A DNA stretch of 64,000 bases from Cytidiella melzeri (Eukaryota; Basidiomycota; Agaricomycetes; Polyporales; Irpicaceae): contig JABYQR010000160.1 of NCBI GenBank assembly GCA_022592445.1, positions 35,646 to 99,645 on the forward strand. The letters are read 5' to 3'. Under the pieces are notes generated by a model. That model saw only the letters and a list, made by a program, of their open reading frames with translations. It was not told the DNA's origin and ran no database searches. Positions 22,811 through 33,304 of this stretch are shown in pieces. The position numbers were made by a program, and so were the translations under genes. Every line of letters begins with the position of its first letter. The stretch's first letter is position 1.

Positions 22811-24608
22811 ATGTTGACCCAGCTTATTCTCACTTTGACCTTGGCCCTGGTCTGCACGTCCTCTTCAATATCAGTCCGCAAAAACCTCGTCAAACTACCA
22901 ATTGCTCGTCGAGTCAACTCCACAGGAATATTGAGCCTCGTCGAGCGCGATCAGGCCAGAGCACGGACACTCAAGACGCACTCGAAGGCTCGAGATGCGC
23001 ATACCCAGCTGAAGATCACTGCGAGGACACCTATATTCAATTTACCCATTACAAATGCTGCGATCACATACACTGCGACCGTAGGATGAAACTTCATATT
23101 TATATGGATCTGCTGCTACATTGACATGAATGCCCTTTCTTAGGTTCAAATCGGCAACCCCGCCACTACCTGTAAGGCATGAGGCAGCCATTCACTGCAA
23201 ACATGCTCAACCCTCACCAGTCAATCTCATCGTGGACACCGGGAGCTCAAACACGTGGGTCGGCGCAAACACCCCGTTCACCTCCACACAAGACACTGTC
23301 GACACAGGCGAAACAGTGGTAAGTTTTGGCTCAGCGAGCGAATGACACGGTCAAACTACAGTTTGTTTCCTTAGTTTGTGGAATATCGCTCGGGATTCGA
23401 GCTTGGTATTGTGCAGTCCACCTTGTATTATTAGAGTCCCCCTGATACCATCTTCCGCCAGGGGAAGAAACCCTTGATACTGTCTCATTTGGCGGTATAA
23501 CCATTCCCCAACAATCCTTCGGAGTCTCTCTACGCTCGTCCGGTTTTAGTGGTGTCGACGGTATACTTGGGTACGAACTGCTTGTTCACCAAACGGCCCA
23601 GTCTGAGCATATTCCACAGTATCGGCCCCACAGATCGTACAGTCGGTGATGGATGTTTCTATCGTCGGAGACTCACCCTAGACTGACCATATTTCTCCCT
23701 AGGGACAACCTCCGATGGCAAGGCTGTGCCTACTGTGACAGACAACGCATTCGCGTTAGGTTTCATCGACGCCAAACAAGTCGGGGTGTCTTTCGAACCT
23801 ACAACTTCTCTCGACGTGACCAACGGCGAGCTCTCGTTTGGGGGAGCTGATCCAAGCCAATACACAGGAACTCTACATACAGTGTGAGCAGCGCTGCTCA
23901 CCTCTGCAAGTTCTCGACTTTGACCATGCATGCAGTCCAATAACTATTACGAGCCCTGCGAGTGAATATTTTGGTGTAAATCAGAGTATCAGCTACGGAT
24001 CTACTACAATTCTATCGAACGCGGCAGGTATCGTTGACACCGGCACGACTTTAATTCTGTTGGCATCCGGTATGGACTTCTTCAGGGCTGACGTAAGTAT
24101 GTTGATGCTGATGCTTGTGTTACTAGATGCTTTCAGTGCATACCAGTTAGCTACAGGAGCAGTTGTAGATCACAACACCGGCCTACTCAGTATCACTCTC
24201 GACCAATACGTAAACTTGGAGGACCTAGGTTTCTATATCGGTGGGGTACGTTTTGAACTACTCAATCCTTGGAATGGCCACGTACTGAGTCGAGGTATGA
24301 TTGCAGGAAACATTTACACTTACTCCCAACGCCCAGATCTGGCCACGTACTGTCAGTAGTTCCGCCCTCCTTCTTCTCGCAATGTGGATCAACTGACCTA
24401 GTGTCTGCTCTGACAGTTGAACACCGCTATCGGTGGGACTGCGGATGGGATTTATCTCATCGTGAGTGACTTGGGCACGCCGTCCGGAAGAGGTCTCGAT
24501 TTCTTTAATGGACTCACGTTCCTCGAGAGGTTCTACACTGTGTTTGACTCGGGTGCTGACACTGTCAGTTTTGCAACCACCCCGCATACGACTGCCATTA
24601 CGAACTAG
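22811..24608 (+). CDS. Secreted aspartic protease 3 (pepsin A1, polyporopepsin-like)
   Basis: Third member, more diverged. Signal peptide MLTQLILTLTLALVCTSS, propeptide LPIARRVNSTGILSLVERDQ, first active site VDTGSSNTWVGAN at about 23235, second active site VDTGTTLILLAS at about 24030. Landmarks are FGGITIPQQSFG, VDGILG|IGPTDRTVG, TVTDNAFALGFIDAKQVGV, ELSFGGADPSQYTGTLHTV and ASEYFGVNQSISYG. It ends TTAITN. Same intron plan as copies 1 and 2. The substitutions are conservative and both catalytic Asp motifs are intact, so it should be functional. Separated from copy 2 by the oppositely oriented DUF6533 gene. Confidence 0.88.
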
Positions 24609-24741
24609 TAATCTTGCTTCCCACGATGTCAGGCGGCCTCTTTTTCAGAGCGGAAACAATGACAGCAACTGCGGCGCACACATAGCCAGCTTAGATGGGT
24701 TTAGATAGGAATTTGAAATGAATAGAATCTATTTCCATTGA

Positions 24742-25118
24742 TCAACATCCTACATACATTGAAACAAAGCGGGCCGCCAACAAAGCCTTGTGCGTGTTTT
24801 CGACAACGGTAAGAGGAACTTGTCCTGAGCGTTTGAGCATGGTGTAGACGCAATCGGTTATCGGGGTGAGCTCGATAGTGGCCCAGATACAGTGAGTAGC
24901 TAGTGCAGCGTTTCTCCAGCGAAGACAGATGTGTGACACTCTGATACACCGTTGTAGTGATTACCTTGGTAGCTAGAATAGCTATTGCTTGCAATATAGG
25001 CTAAGGTGTATTGCAGGGAGATTTCGCCTAGGATCTCATCAGGAAGACGGAGGATGCCTTGTACGTCGGCCTCGGAGTGTTTAGCACATTGTATACGAGT
25101 GGCATTTGTGTCGGACAT
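24742..25118 (-). pseudogene. F-box protein relic (truncated, frame-broken)
   Basis: Minus strand. It opens with MSDTNATRIQCAKHSEADVQ and the F-box-like LRLPDEILGEISLQYTL. The next conserved block, SHICLRWRNAALATHCIWAT, LTPITDCVYTMLKRSGQVPL, is in another frame with no intron of normal size between them. The protein then ends at VGC with a stop, far short of the LRR-like body usual in this basidiomycete family. A single gene with a very short intron is possible but less likely. Confidence 0.55.
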
Positions 25119-26711
25119 CGGAGAGCAAAGTTAGCTGCAGCTTTGATTTGGTGTGCTCGTTTCGCTACACAAACAATCGATGCAGTCAGTAAACAACAAC
25201 GAGCCGGTGAACAGCCCTGTTGCAGTGTTACTTCCTAGGATCGTCTCCAGTCGTTCACGCACATGTACTGCCTAGAGGTGTTGTCAGGCATGAGAAAGAG
25301 AGGCGCAGTGGAATCCTCCATCTGCTGCTGCTGATAGTATGGTTGTCGCCCTACACAACACAAATAGTCGGTCAAGTCGGTAACGACAACGAGCCAGCTT
25401 AATTGAGCAGGTCCCCGCCTCACGTATCGATGGGCTACTGGGGATAGCAGGTTGTCTCCGTTGTTTGACGAGTTTGCCTGTAGCTGCTGCTGCTCATGAG
25501 TGGTAGTACCAGGAGAGTGGGAATTCGGCGCGCGGTCGGGCTAACCGCACACGGTGGCTATTGATCCGAAGAACTGTCGACTCGCCCGAGTCGAGCGTTA
25601 TCAGAATCAACAGCTCTTTATTCCTGACTCTCAACTCTCGAGCAACCTGCTGAGGCTCCCGACGTGCGTAAAAGCAGTCGAGTGGTGGCTGTCGATGGTC
25701 GTGATCACAGCTCACTGAGTGTCAATGGTGAGTGCGCTACATGCTGCCCATGCCGCCGCTCAGCCAGTAGAACTGACCCGCCGAAGCTGCTATAGCCCCT
25801 GCAACCGCTGTGCACATATCATAATGACAGAGGTGAGTAGTCTTACACCATGCCAAGCATCGATAGTGAGACGTCCCTCTCCACCATTGATGCAGACTTA
25901 TCTCAATACGCTACAAATAATCAGTCAGCTACTATACTTTCATCCCTCTTACTATGCTCTCGGGAGCCGTATAATCGGTATGCACAGCGACGTAGTCTAC
26001 AAGTCGATAAAATTCACGATCAGTGCTTTTTGCGATGGTGCACTTGTGGGTACATACTGTAGGTGCATGATTTCCCTGTAACGCCGGTGCTTTGACATTG
26101 AATATTCATTTCGCTAATAAAACCGCCTTCGAGTCCTCAGGCTACATATTGCAAGTAAAACGGTACCCCGAACTGAAGGACTTCATCAAGTTGCCGAGGA
26201 ATGTATTGTGGGAAGCCGACCCAGAAGTCTTTCACGAGGAGAGCGCACGGCGAACCTGGTCTCTTACGGCCACTGCATTGGCTACGGACTTCCATGGCAT
26301 CGAACCTGCATGCTACCTGAAGATACGACACATGAGCAGAATTAGCGGCTCGCGTATCTAAAGGAGTTATTGGTCGGCATTGAACAGAGGTAGACGGCAG
26401 TCCATAAGTTTTCAACATCTATCGCTCATAATGGCCATCTGATTCTGTGTAGACCTTCATATGACATTGCAGGCCTGATACGCGCGTATGCATACAGAGC
26501 CGCGTGGGCTGACAGGCGAAGTTCATTTCAGCGGAGGAAGTGCAGAGCCCCTCTGGCTCACCGCTGCCGCGTGTTTTAAGGGTGATAAGAACTCGTACAT
26601 AACGTCTTGGTGAGCTGTCGTTAATCATCTCCCCTTCGCGTACTCAACTTTTCTTCCATTCCCCCTTGAAGGCTGGCCCTTACCTTCTAACTCTTGTGTC
26701 CTCTTGTCCAG
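25119..26711. other. Intergenic before the RBR gene
   Basis: About 1.6 kb. The plus frames at 25719-26081 and 26092-26361 (the latter MTLNIHFANKTAFESSGY...) have no recognised domain. The upstream exon or 5' end of the RBR gene may lie in the last 150 bp. Confidence 0.45.
25162..25401 (+). repeat. Imperfect direct repeat of about 50 bp
   Basis: The text around 25164-25214 (CTACACAAACAATCG...AACAACAACGAGCCGG) is echoed at about 25351-25400 (CTACACAACACAAATAG...AACGACAACGAGCCAG). The match is imperfect and I cannot tell its origin. Confidence 0.35.
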
Positions 26712-28364
26712 CTTATATGTTCCGTCTGATCATCAGAAACTCGAGCGGCGCAAGTTTTTTTGTCGACAAGATAGCAAGATGATCTATGACGGCCCTCGAG
26801 ACTCCTTCGTTCAGAACGCCAAACTTGCCCTCAAGCTTGCCGATACAGATGTCCAACTCTGGACAGATCTTACTCCCAAACGCCCTTCCGTTTTCCTCGG
26901 GGGTGCGGGGAAGGCACGCAAGGTACCTGCGAACGCCACCAGTCCTTGCGACGACGTAGTAAGTCGTACGCCTCACAGGTACGGCACCTTCTACACGTTT
27001 GGTTCCAACACCTGACTGTTTCCCCTTTCGTCAGACCCAATCTGACCTTTGTCCAGGCGCCATCCGCTCTACCGAGGCCGGAGCGCAAGTCGCATGCTGC
27101 GACTGCTGGCACAGCTGCGCGACTCTTCCTACGACGATCGCTGTACGTTCTTCTTTGCTTTTTACCCTCTGTAGGTCACCGTTTGACGCCTTTCGTAGTC
27201 ACGGATTCAAAAAACACGAATGCGTTGCGTGCCAGAATGTGGTTATGGACGCAAATCCGGTCCGAGCACCATGCGGGCACTTCTACGACGTCGCTTGTCT
27301 ACTTAGCCTGGTCAAGGCTGCCACAAAGGACGAGTCGTTGTTTCCGCCACGATGTTGTCAACAGACGGTACCAGTGGCTCTGTTCGATAAACATATGGAT
27401 CCGCAGCTTTCCAAACTGTTCGCGCTCAAGACGCAGGAATTCAGCACACCGAAACGCGTCTACTGCGCCAGAGTGACCTGCAGCCGCTTCCTTGGCCCTT
27501 TGAGCAAGAACAAAGGTGGACCGCTTCACACGTACGATTGTCCGGAACCTGTCTGCACGACTCGGACGTGCAGCCGGTGTAGATGCGAAGTCAAGAAACA
27601 CGTTTTGCACGCGTGCAGACCAGACGACGTCCCCCGGCGTCTCGTGCAACGCGGATGCGCGCAACAATGTCCCGGGTGCGACAGGCTCGTCGAGCTGCAC
27701 AGTGGCTGTTTCCACATTACGTGCACGTGCAAGACGCAGTTTTGTTACAGATGTGGACTGAAGTGGAAGACGTGCAAGTGTCCGCTTTGGGAGGATTGTC
27801 GCCTTGTTCCGCCGGGGGATCTTACAGCTGGGACGTCGCAACCAACACCACCTCCCATACTTCCTCCAGTGCCCAGACCTGATCGTTTCCGCCAAACCTG
27901 GCTCCATGCTCCTCCTCCCGAACGACCTATTGAACCTCTGTCTAAACGCCGAGGTAGGAGCAGCGCTCCTGCACAGTTGCAAGGCTATATCCACGCTCGA
28001 GAAAGCCTAGTCTTGAAGGGTATCGAAGCTCAGGAACGTCGCGCGAAGCCCAAGGAGGACCTCCAGCAGCCATCCTCACCCTCGCCTCTCACATCTCGCT
28101 CTGTGATCGACTCTCGACGACTCGATGCTCTCGAAGAACACATCGATCGCCTCATGCGCGATGTAGAACAATACCAATGTTCCCATGACTGGCGGGCGAG
28201 TCTCCGCTCAACTGCGCGAAGCTCCTGTGGCTGTGGAAACGCCGCGGTCTATGTGCGTGTCGAGTTATTCCATGCTTTCGAGAACTCACATTCTTTCACA
28301 GTGTTGTTCTTGTTGTACGACCGTAGCCTGCATGAAGTGTCGATCCAGCAAGCTAGCATTCTAG
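26712..28364 (+). CDS. RBR-type (RING-IBR-RING) E3 ubiquitin ligase
   Basis: Predicted cysteine-relay E3 ligase. From the first in-frame Met at 26779 the four exons (26779-26978, 27035-27142, 27175-28252, 28302-28364) give 482 residues in unbroken frame. RING1 is CVACQNVV...CGHFYDVACL...CC at about 27225-27360. The IBR has paired Cys at about 27470-27615 (YCARVTC, CTTRTCSRC). RING2 is CPGCDRLVELHSGCFHITC with CYRCG; by analogy with parkin the catalytic Cys is the TGT at 27707-27709. A Pro-rich linker and a predicted helix (RLDALEEHIDRLMRDVEQY) follow. The last, small exon completes a Cys-rich end (CGCGNAAVYCCSCCTTVACM). A pyrimidine-rich AG acceptor at 26710-26711 suggests another upstream exon, so the true start is uncertain. 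Confidence 0.85.
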
Positions 28365-28913
28365 TGCTACAACGCACAATCTTGAAGTTCGACTATCTAT
28401 TCCATGATTCACTATGACTTTCCTTGCTTGTCACCTCACATCCTCACGTTCCGTGTGTGCGTCTCCGTTCTATGCTCCCAGTATGCCATTATGTTGTATG
28501 CACTTCAACATGCCTTCCTCCATCCTTTGACCAATGACCTGTTCAGCTCATACTCTTTAACTCTTGCTGTCGTCGCTATCCATGCTGTTCGGACTAGGCT
28601 AGTTAATCGTTTAGTTATTCTTCGATGGTTGTCCTGTGTTGATCCCGGCTTCCTTCGGTGTCAATTGTTGCTTTCTCCTCGCTATTATCAGATATACTCG
28701 GGAATTTATCCATATCTATCCTCAGCGTAGATGAGGATACAAATGCACTGACGGCTGAACGAGCGCAAGTGTCATAACATCGATATGCATGTAGATAGAG
28801 CTACACAGTAATGCATGATAACGATTGACAGACTCGTACCAGTGGGCCGTACACTGTACACGAGCTTTTCATCCCCAAAGTATCAAGTATCCAACGACAG
28901 AGCGCTCCAGCAC
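28365..28913. other. Convergent intergenic, RBR gene and RPL20
   Basis: About 550 bp of 3' flanks. It is pyrimidine-rich and has no recognised gene. Confidence 0.5.
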
Positions 28914-29650
28914 CTAGAAAGTCGCGGGACGGTGGGCGGTGAATGTGGAGCGGTACTTCGTGACGCGGTGAGGGAGGGGGAATTTGATGTTGGGTGTGAG
29001 GAGCTGCTTGATGTATGGGCGGCGGATGTCCTCGCTCTTCTCAACTTCAACAACCTTGAGGATCTGTGACAACAGCTCAGTATATCGCATGCCAGTAGTT
29101 TCAAGTTAACGCACGTGAATCGACCTGAAACGGGCACGGTGCCGGGCAGCCATATCTTGGTAGAGGGCCTTGACGGCATCCGCGCGGCTCAGCTCACGGA
29201 ACTCTTTGTACATGTTATGTGTGCCAGAACGCGAGTCGTAACGGAGCCAGATACCGAAGTTCTTGACCTTCAAGGGTTTCTTCTCATGGATCTAAGAAAG
29301 CGACGCATACGAAAGGAAGAGATACGCGTAGCGCTTTGGTCAGCTCCCATTCCGCCTGCCACTTGAACGGCTGCAAGGGACAACAACGTGGAGAAGAATA
29401 CTGACGACGTTAACGCCAAGAATTTCACCGCTGGCTTTCTTGACCTTGTTCAGTTGACTGTGCGTTAATGTTGAGAGAGCTGATTGGGGGCGTGGAGAGG
29501 GCTACATGGCACGCACCGCAGGAAGTACCAAAAACGGGACTTGGCGACGACTTCGTTGGGCGCGAAAATGCGCATGCGGTAGATTTTGGGCGTAGGCTCA
29601 TGTTCGGTGGGGAGATGGCGGCCGACAACTTGGTATTCTTGGAGAGGCAT
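28914..29650 (-). CDS. RPL20: 60S ribosomal protein eL20 (L18a)
   Basis: Structural protein of the large cytosolic ribosomal subunit. Minus strand exons: [19 protein letters not shown]...RFWYFLR from 29650; [36 protein letters not shown] with [20 protein letters not shown] and [16 protein letters not shown]; and [20 protein letters not shown], ending [19 protein letters not shown] with TAG at 28916-28914. This is a full-length eL20 match. The sequence just before the ATG on the sense strand (CTTTCCAG) is a good splice acceptor, so an intron probably lies in the 5' UTR with a donor (GTAAGATTT) near 29804. Such 5' UTR introns are common in ribosomal protein genes. Confidence 0.93.
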
Positions 29651-30535
29651 CTGGAAAGGCGAACCGGTCAGTCAGCAGTGCATCCAGTAGTGTCATCGCC
29701 AATCCATCCTATTGCGCTGGTCATTCCAACAGCACGACAGCACAGACGGGTCGTCAACGGTCATACAAAGCATACAACACTCACTTTGGAGAAATCTTAC
29801 CCTTCTAATTGGCGATGTCGACGACGATGAGCTCGCTGCAGTTTCTAGCGAGCAGGTTTAGAGTTGCGCTTCCAAATTCAGAAAGTGGTCACGTTACCTT
29901 GAATGTAGCGCTGGTTGGCCACTGCTCCTCGGCTTGCGGTCGTCACAGCGAGAGACCCGCAAACAAGCAGGATTCACGCATCACAAACTTGTCAACTTGC
30001 CATCAGGGCCGTGGTGAAAACCACCAAGACCGCTGCTCACAGCAAAAATGACCAAAGCACGTCTCTCGAGAACCGAGGAAAGAGTGTTCGATGCGTCGTT
30101 GCATTCGTAGAACGATGCAAATTGTCGTTCGAGAACTCTCACACAGACTGAAGCGATTATATGATTTTTATTTTTACTTGGTGTTACTACGCGTTAAAAT
30201 ACATCTACTTTGGTTCACGAACGAAAAAGACATTGATACAGGTAGAAGAAATGAGGGAGTGTGTAGGGGCGCTGGAATTTCCTGGATCCGAAATCAAGTC
30301 ATATGGATAAGGATAAATACGCCGGGAACGAGAAATGTCTTGAAGTTCGAGGCCAGCCTCAGCGAATGAGGGAGAGTGTTCCCGATGACGATGGTCGTCG
30401 TTGTCGTCGAAATGTCTTGATATGTGGCTTGAGGAGCGTGGCCCGGCTGAGCGGTCGCATCGTGCGAAGCGGGCGGGGATTGTCGTGGTGTGATGATGGA
30501 TGTGACCCCGAATGAGTATCATGTGGGGGATGCGT
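29651..30535. other. RPL20 5' region and intergenic
   Basis: The first 150-180 bp probably hold the RPL20 5' UTR intron and leader. The rest, including an AT-rich stretch near 30160-30230, shows no gene that I recognise. Confidence 0.5.
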
Positions 30536-31195
30536 TCAAGACCGCATTACGAAGAATGCAGTCAATGCGGCGGCGATGGCGATGAGGGAGAAGAGGGATA
30601 ACGCTATGAGGGACCTCCTTGCCCACTTTACTTCCGTCCTCCTCAACAGTCCCAACAACTCCTGTCTCTCCGCTTCGGTTTTTGTGGGCTCCCAGTTCTC
30701 GGGAGGTGTGAGTGGGCAGAGCAAGACGAAGAGGCCTGCAAGCCAGAAGAGTGGGAACACTAAAAGAGAGCAGAAACTATGTCAGTGACTGCACATGTTG
30801 CGTGCAAAAACGAAAGGGGACGCACAGAACCCAAACTTGAAGAGGTACATGGCGAGCGTAGGAGGCTCGGCCACAGAGGTATACGACGGAAGGTCGGTGG
30901 CATCTGCGTAAGGAGGAGGCGGGACATCATCCTGGTAGGCCACAAGGTGTCTATCGTCGTGGCGGCTGTCTTGTGTGCCGCGGGGAGAGCGTGAAACTCC
31001 GAAGAACGCATCGATAGGATCTGTGCCCTGTTCGACTGAGGTAGAGGTTCGAAGAGAATGTGCAACTGCAGGCGGAGGCAGGACAATGTAGGTGGATGGA
31101 CCCGGTTCATAGCGGCCCACTACCACCGTGGGCGTTTGAGCCTCGAGGTCGCGTTCAAAAGAAGTTTGAGTGGTAGAAGCAGTCGTGGAAGACAT
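30536..31195 (-). CDS. Small two-span membrane protein with PY motifs
   Basis: Two exons (31195-30826 and 30759-30536, intron of 66 nt) give 197 residues. The N-terminal half is soluble and polar, with PPPPYADATDLPSY at about residue 100-115. This contains a PPxY and an LPxY motif, the kind bound by WW domains of Rsp5/Nedd4 ligases (known for such motifs, inferred here). The second half has two hydrophobic spans, FGFLFPLFWLAGLFVLLCPL and SLIALSLFSLIAIAAALTAF, separated by a charged loop (PENWEPTKTEAERQELLGLL, RRTEVKWARR). The loop pattern recalls a conserved fungal protein of unknown function. I do not know a name for it. The Arg/Ser C-terminus faces the same side as the N-terminus if both spans insert. 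Confidence 0.8.
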
Positions 31196-31717
31196 GGCAA
31201 GTATAGTAGGAACGCTACGTCGAGAACAAGTTGAGGAGGAGGTTTGGAGTTGTCTTGCGCAGTGGCAGAGGCAGTGAGGAGACCATTTTGCAAGGCAGAG
31301 TCACTGCTTTTATACGCGTCGGGTGGCCGGCCAATTCGACGCATTCGACGGGCAATCCGACGCGTCGAAAAACATGGACCCACAACAATTCGCCTTCACA
31401 ATCGTCAGTCGAACCGTGCGAACTCGGTCGTGAAGGAGACAAAGGGGAAATAGGAGCGATCAAAAGCATGGACCCACAGACGACCGCCTGCTCTCACGCT
31501 CCACGTAGCCGTGCGAGTCTAGCTCGGCTAGACCCGATACGCCTTACCAGGGGACAGAAACATCAAGTATCGAGAGGAGCATTCGTTTAATTTCAATAAG
31601 ACCGATGCTGCATGGGCTAAATCTTAGCGTTTCTTACGCAAGTGCTCAGTGCTGCTAGAGTCTGGATGCTCTGAAGATAGACCTTCGATTCCCTTAAAAA
31701 TGACTCTATCTTTACTA

Positions 31718-31731
31718 CACCTCGAGTTGGG
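31718..31731 (+). repeat. Lone transposon-end word matching the 32.7 kb element
   Basis: CACCTCGAGTTGGG, preceded by TA, is identical to the left end of the element at 32687 and inverted to its right end at 33063. With the right end it shares 19 bp (TACTACACCTCGAGTTGGG). Confidence 0.5.
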
Positions 31732-32615
31732 CTGCACGTGGCTCCGTGCTGAGCCGAGGGTGCGAAACGCGTGAAGCTGTCATCTGAGAAATCGTCGTTT
31801 CCACGCGTAAACCAGCTGAAGGACGAAATTCACACCTCGTGTTACCAGTTCCATCTGGCTGTCGGCTGTGGCTAGTGGCTGCTCTCTCCATGTGTGCTAG
31901 CTGGCAAAACAACTTCTGTGACAGCCGGTGTGTACTTGTTTTCTAGGTGGGACCAACAGTGCTTGTCTCACAGGCACGGCCGACAAATGATACTGATTAA
32001 AATGAACACAGAAATGTTTATTTCATCAGAACTAGTCAGGTATATACAGTACATGTCTCTATTACTATGCAAACACTATGCAAAGCCTCAGCAGTTGTCT
32101 GGTGGGAAGTATGTAGATCAGACCCTATTAACATCTGCTCAGTCAGACTGAGCATCACGTACAATCCTGAGCGGGCCTCCAATGGCGCGCGGTATGCTTG
32201 AGGATCAGTGTAAATGGTCTCAGAGATTCCCGCAGCCGGGGCATTCAAACGCACGCACCTATACTAAGTTAAGTGAGGCCTGAAGCTATCTAAGACATAA
32301 GATGACAGGGAAAATCAAAGAACACTCAATTGTCATACTACTTGCCATGTTCTGTCTCGACATTGATGTGCGTATGTCCCCGGGCAACCCGACCTATGTG
32401 CATGCGATCACATTTTGCACAGCTGAGCGAATATGAACATACCGTGCAGATTGTGCTGGGGGTCAATGGGCAAGCGATGGAGGAGCTCTGGGGGATTTCG
32501 GGAGCATCTTCTGAAGCAATAGGACTTTATGTGAGTTGAAGGGGCGGCGTGATGGAAAGACGTCACATTGGGGTGTGAGAGACGCGTCGTGCAGTTCGTG
32601 TCTTTCCTTGGGGAC

Positions 32616-32642
32616 TTGAGCGTTGAACGTTCGAACGCTCAA
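32616..32642. repeat. 27-bp palindrome
   Basis: Arms TTGAGCGTT and AACGCTCAA are perfect inverted copies around a 9-bp centre (GAACGTTCG) that is itself mostly palindromic. It lies about 45 bp left of the TIR element. It may be a regulatory or DNA-structure site, or chance. Confidence 0.4.
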
Positions 32643-32686
32643 ACGTCAAGTCACAATTACCACGCGCACCGTTCGGGCGCCATATA

Positions 32687-33063
32687 CACCTCGAGTTGGG
32701 AAATGGTCAGAGAGCTCGTGAAGAACAATGCACGCACAGCACTCACCTCCTTGCCAATGCAGAGTTGCCTATGTTTATACATCTATGGTGCTGCTGCAAT
32801 GCTACCAGGTATAAATTTCCTGCAAGTGATCTAAATTTGAACAGAGATTAACACTGAAAGCGAGAGTACGGCACCGTCTGCCTGACACCTGGAGTACAGG
32901 CCCACGTATCCTGACTGCCGCTGTTGAAGCGCAACAGTACGTGTTCACCATGTTTGGCAAGCAGCCGTGCGATAGCCCGTTTCCAGCTGTCCACACATGG
33001 AGGCGTCACTGTCTTACGGCTGCCATTGTCACGCGCGGAACAGGTTTTTCCCAACTCGAGGTG
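32687..33063. mobile_element. MITE-like element with 17-bp TIRs and TA flanks
   Basis: The left end CACCTCGAGTTGGGAAA (32687-32703) is exactly inverted at 33047-33063. TA dinucleotides directly flank both ends (32685-32686 and 33064-33065), as expected for Tc1/mariner-type insertion. The 377-bp inside codes for no transposase that I recognise, so it would be a non-autonomous element. A third copy of the end word lies at 31718. Confidence 0.5.
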
Positions 33064-33304
33064 TAGTACAAAATATTGCAGGTAACACTTTTGAGCAACT
33101 ATGATGCCGTGGGATGAGAATTGACGGACGTTCGCAGAACGCAAATGTAGAATTCTGACTATCCATGTCGAGGCCAGGACAACGTGCCTTTGGTGCATCG
33201 TCGCTTTGAAGGCTACAAGGAAATTGGTAAACTACGTTCAGAATCAGCATATGATTGGCACTCAACTTCCGAAATCCGAAAGAGCATACCTAACAGCACA
33301 ACCT

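Larger units (their letters stand above)
31196..32684. other. Intergenic, left part of the 31.2-33.3 kb gap
   Basis: No gene was recognised. It contains the lone inverted-repeat end at 31718 and the palindrome at 32616. Confidence 0.45.

Noticed and set aside
27299..27994. Minus-strand reading frame of 231 codons
   Set aside because: Antisense to the RBR Cys-rich exon, which has clear zinc-binding motifs; no family resemblance of its own.
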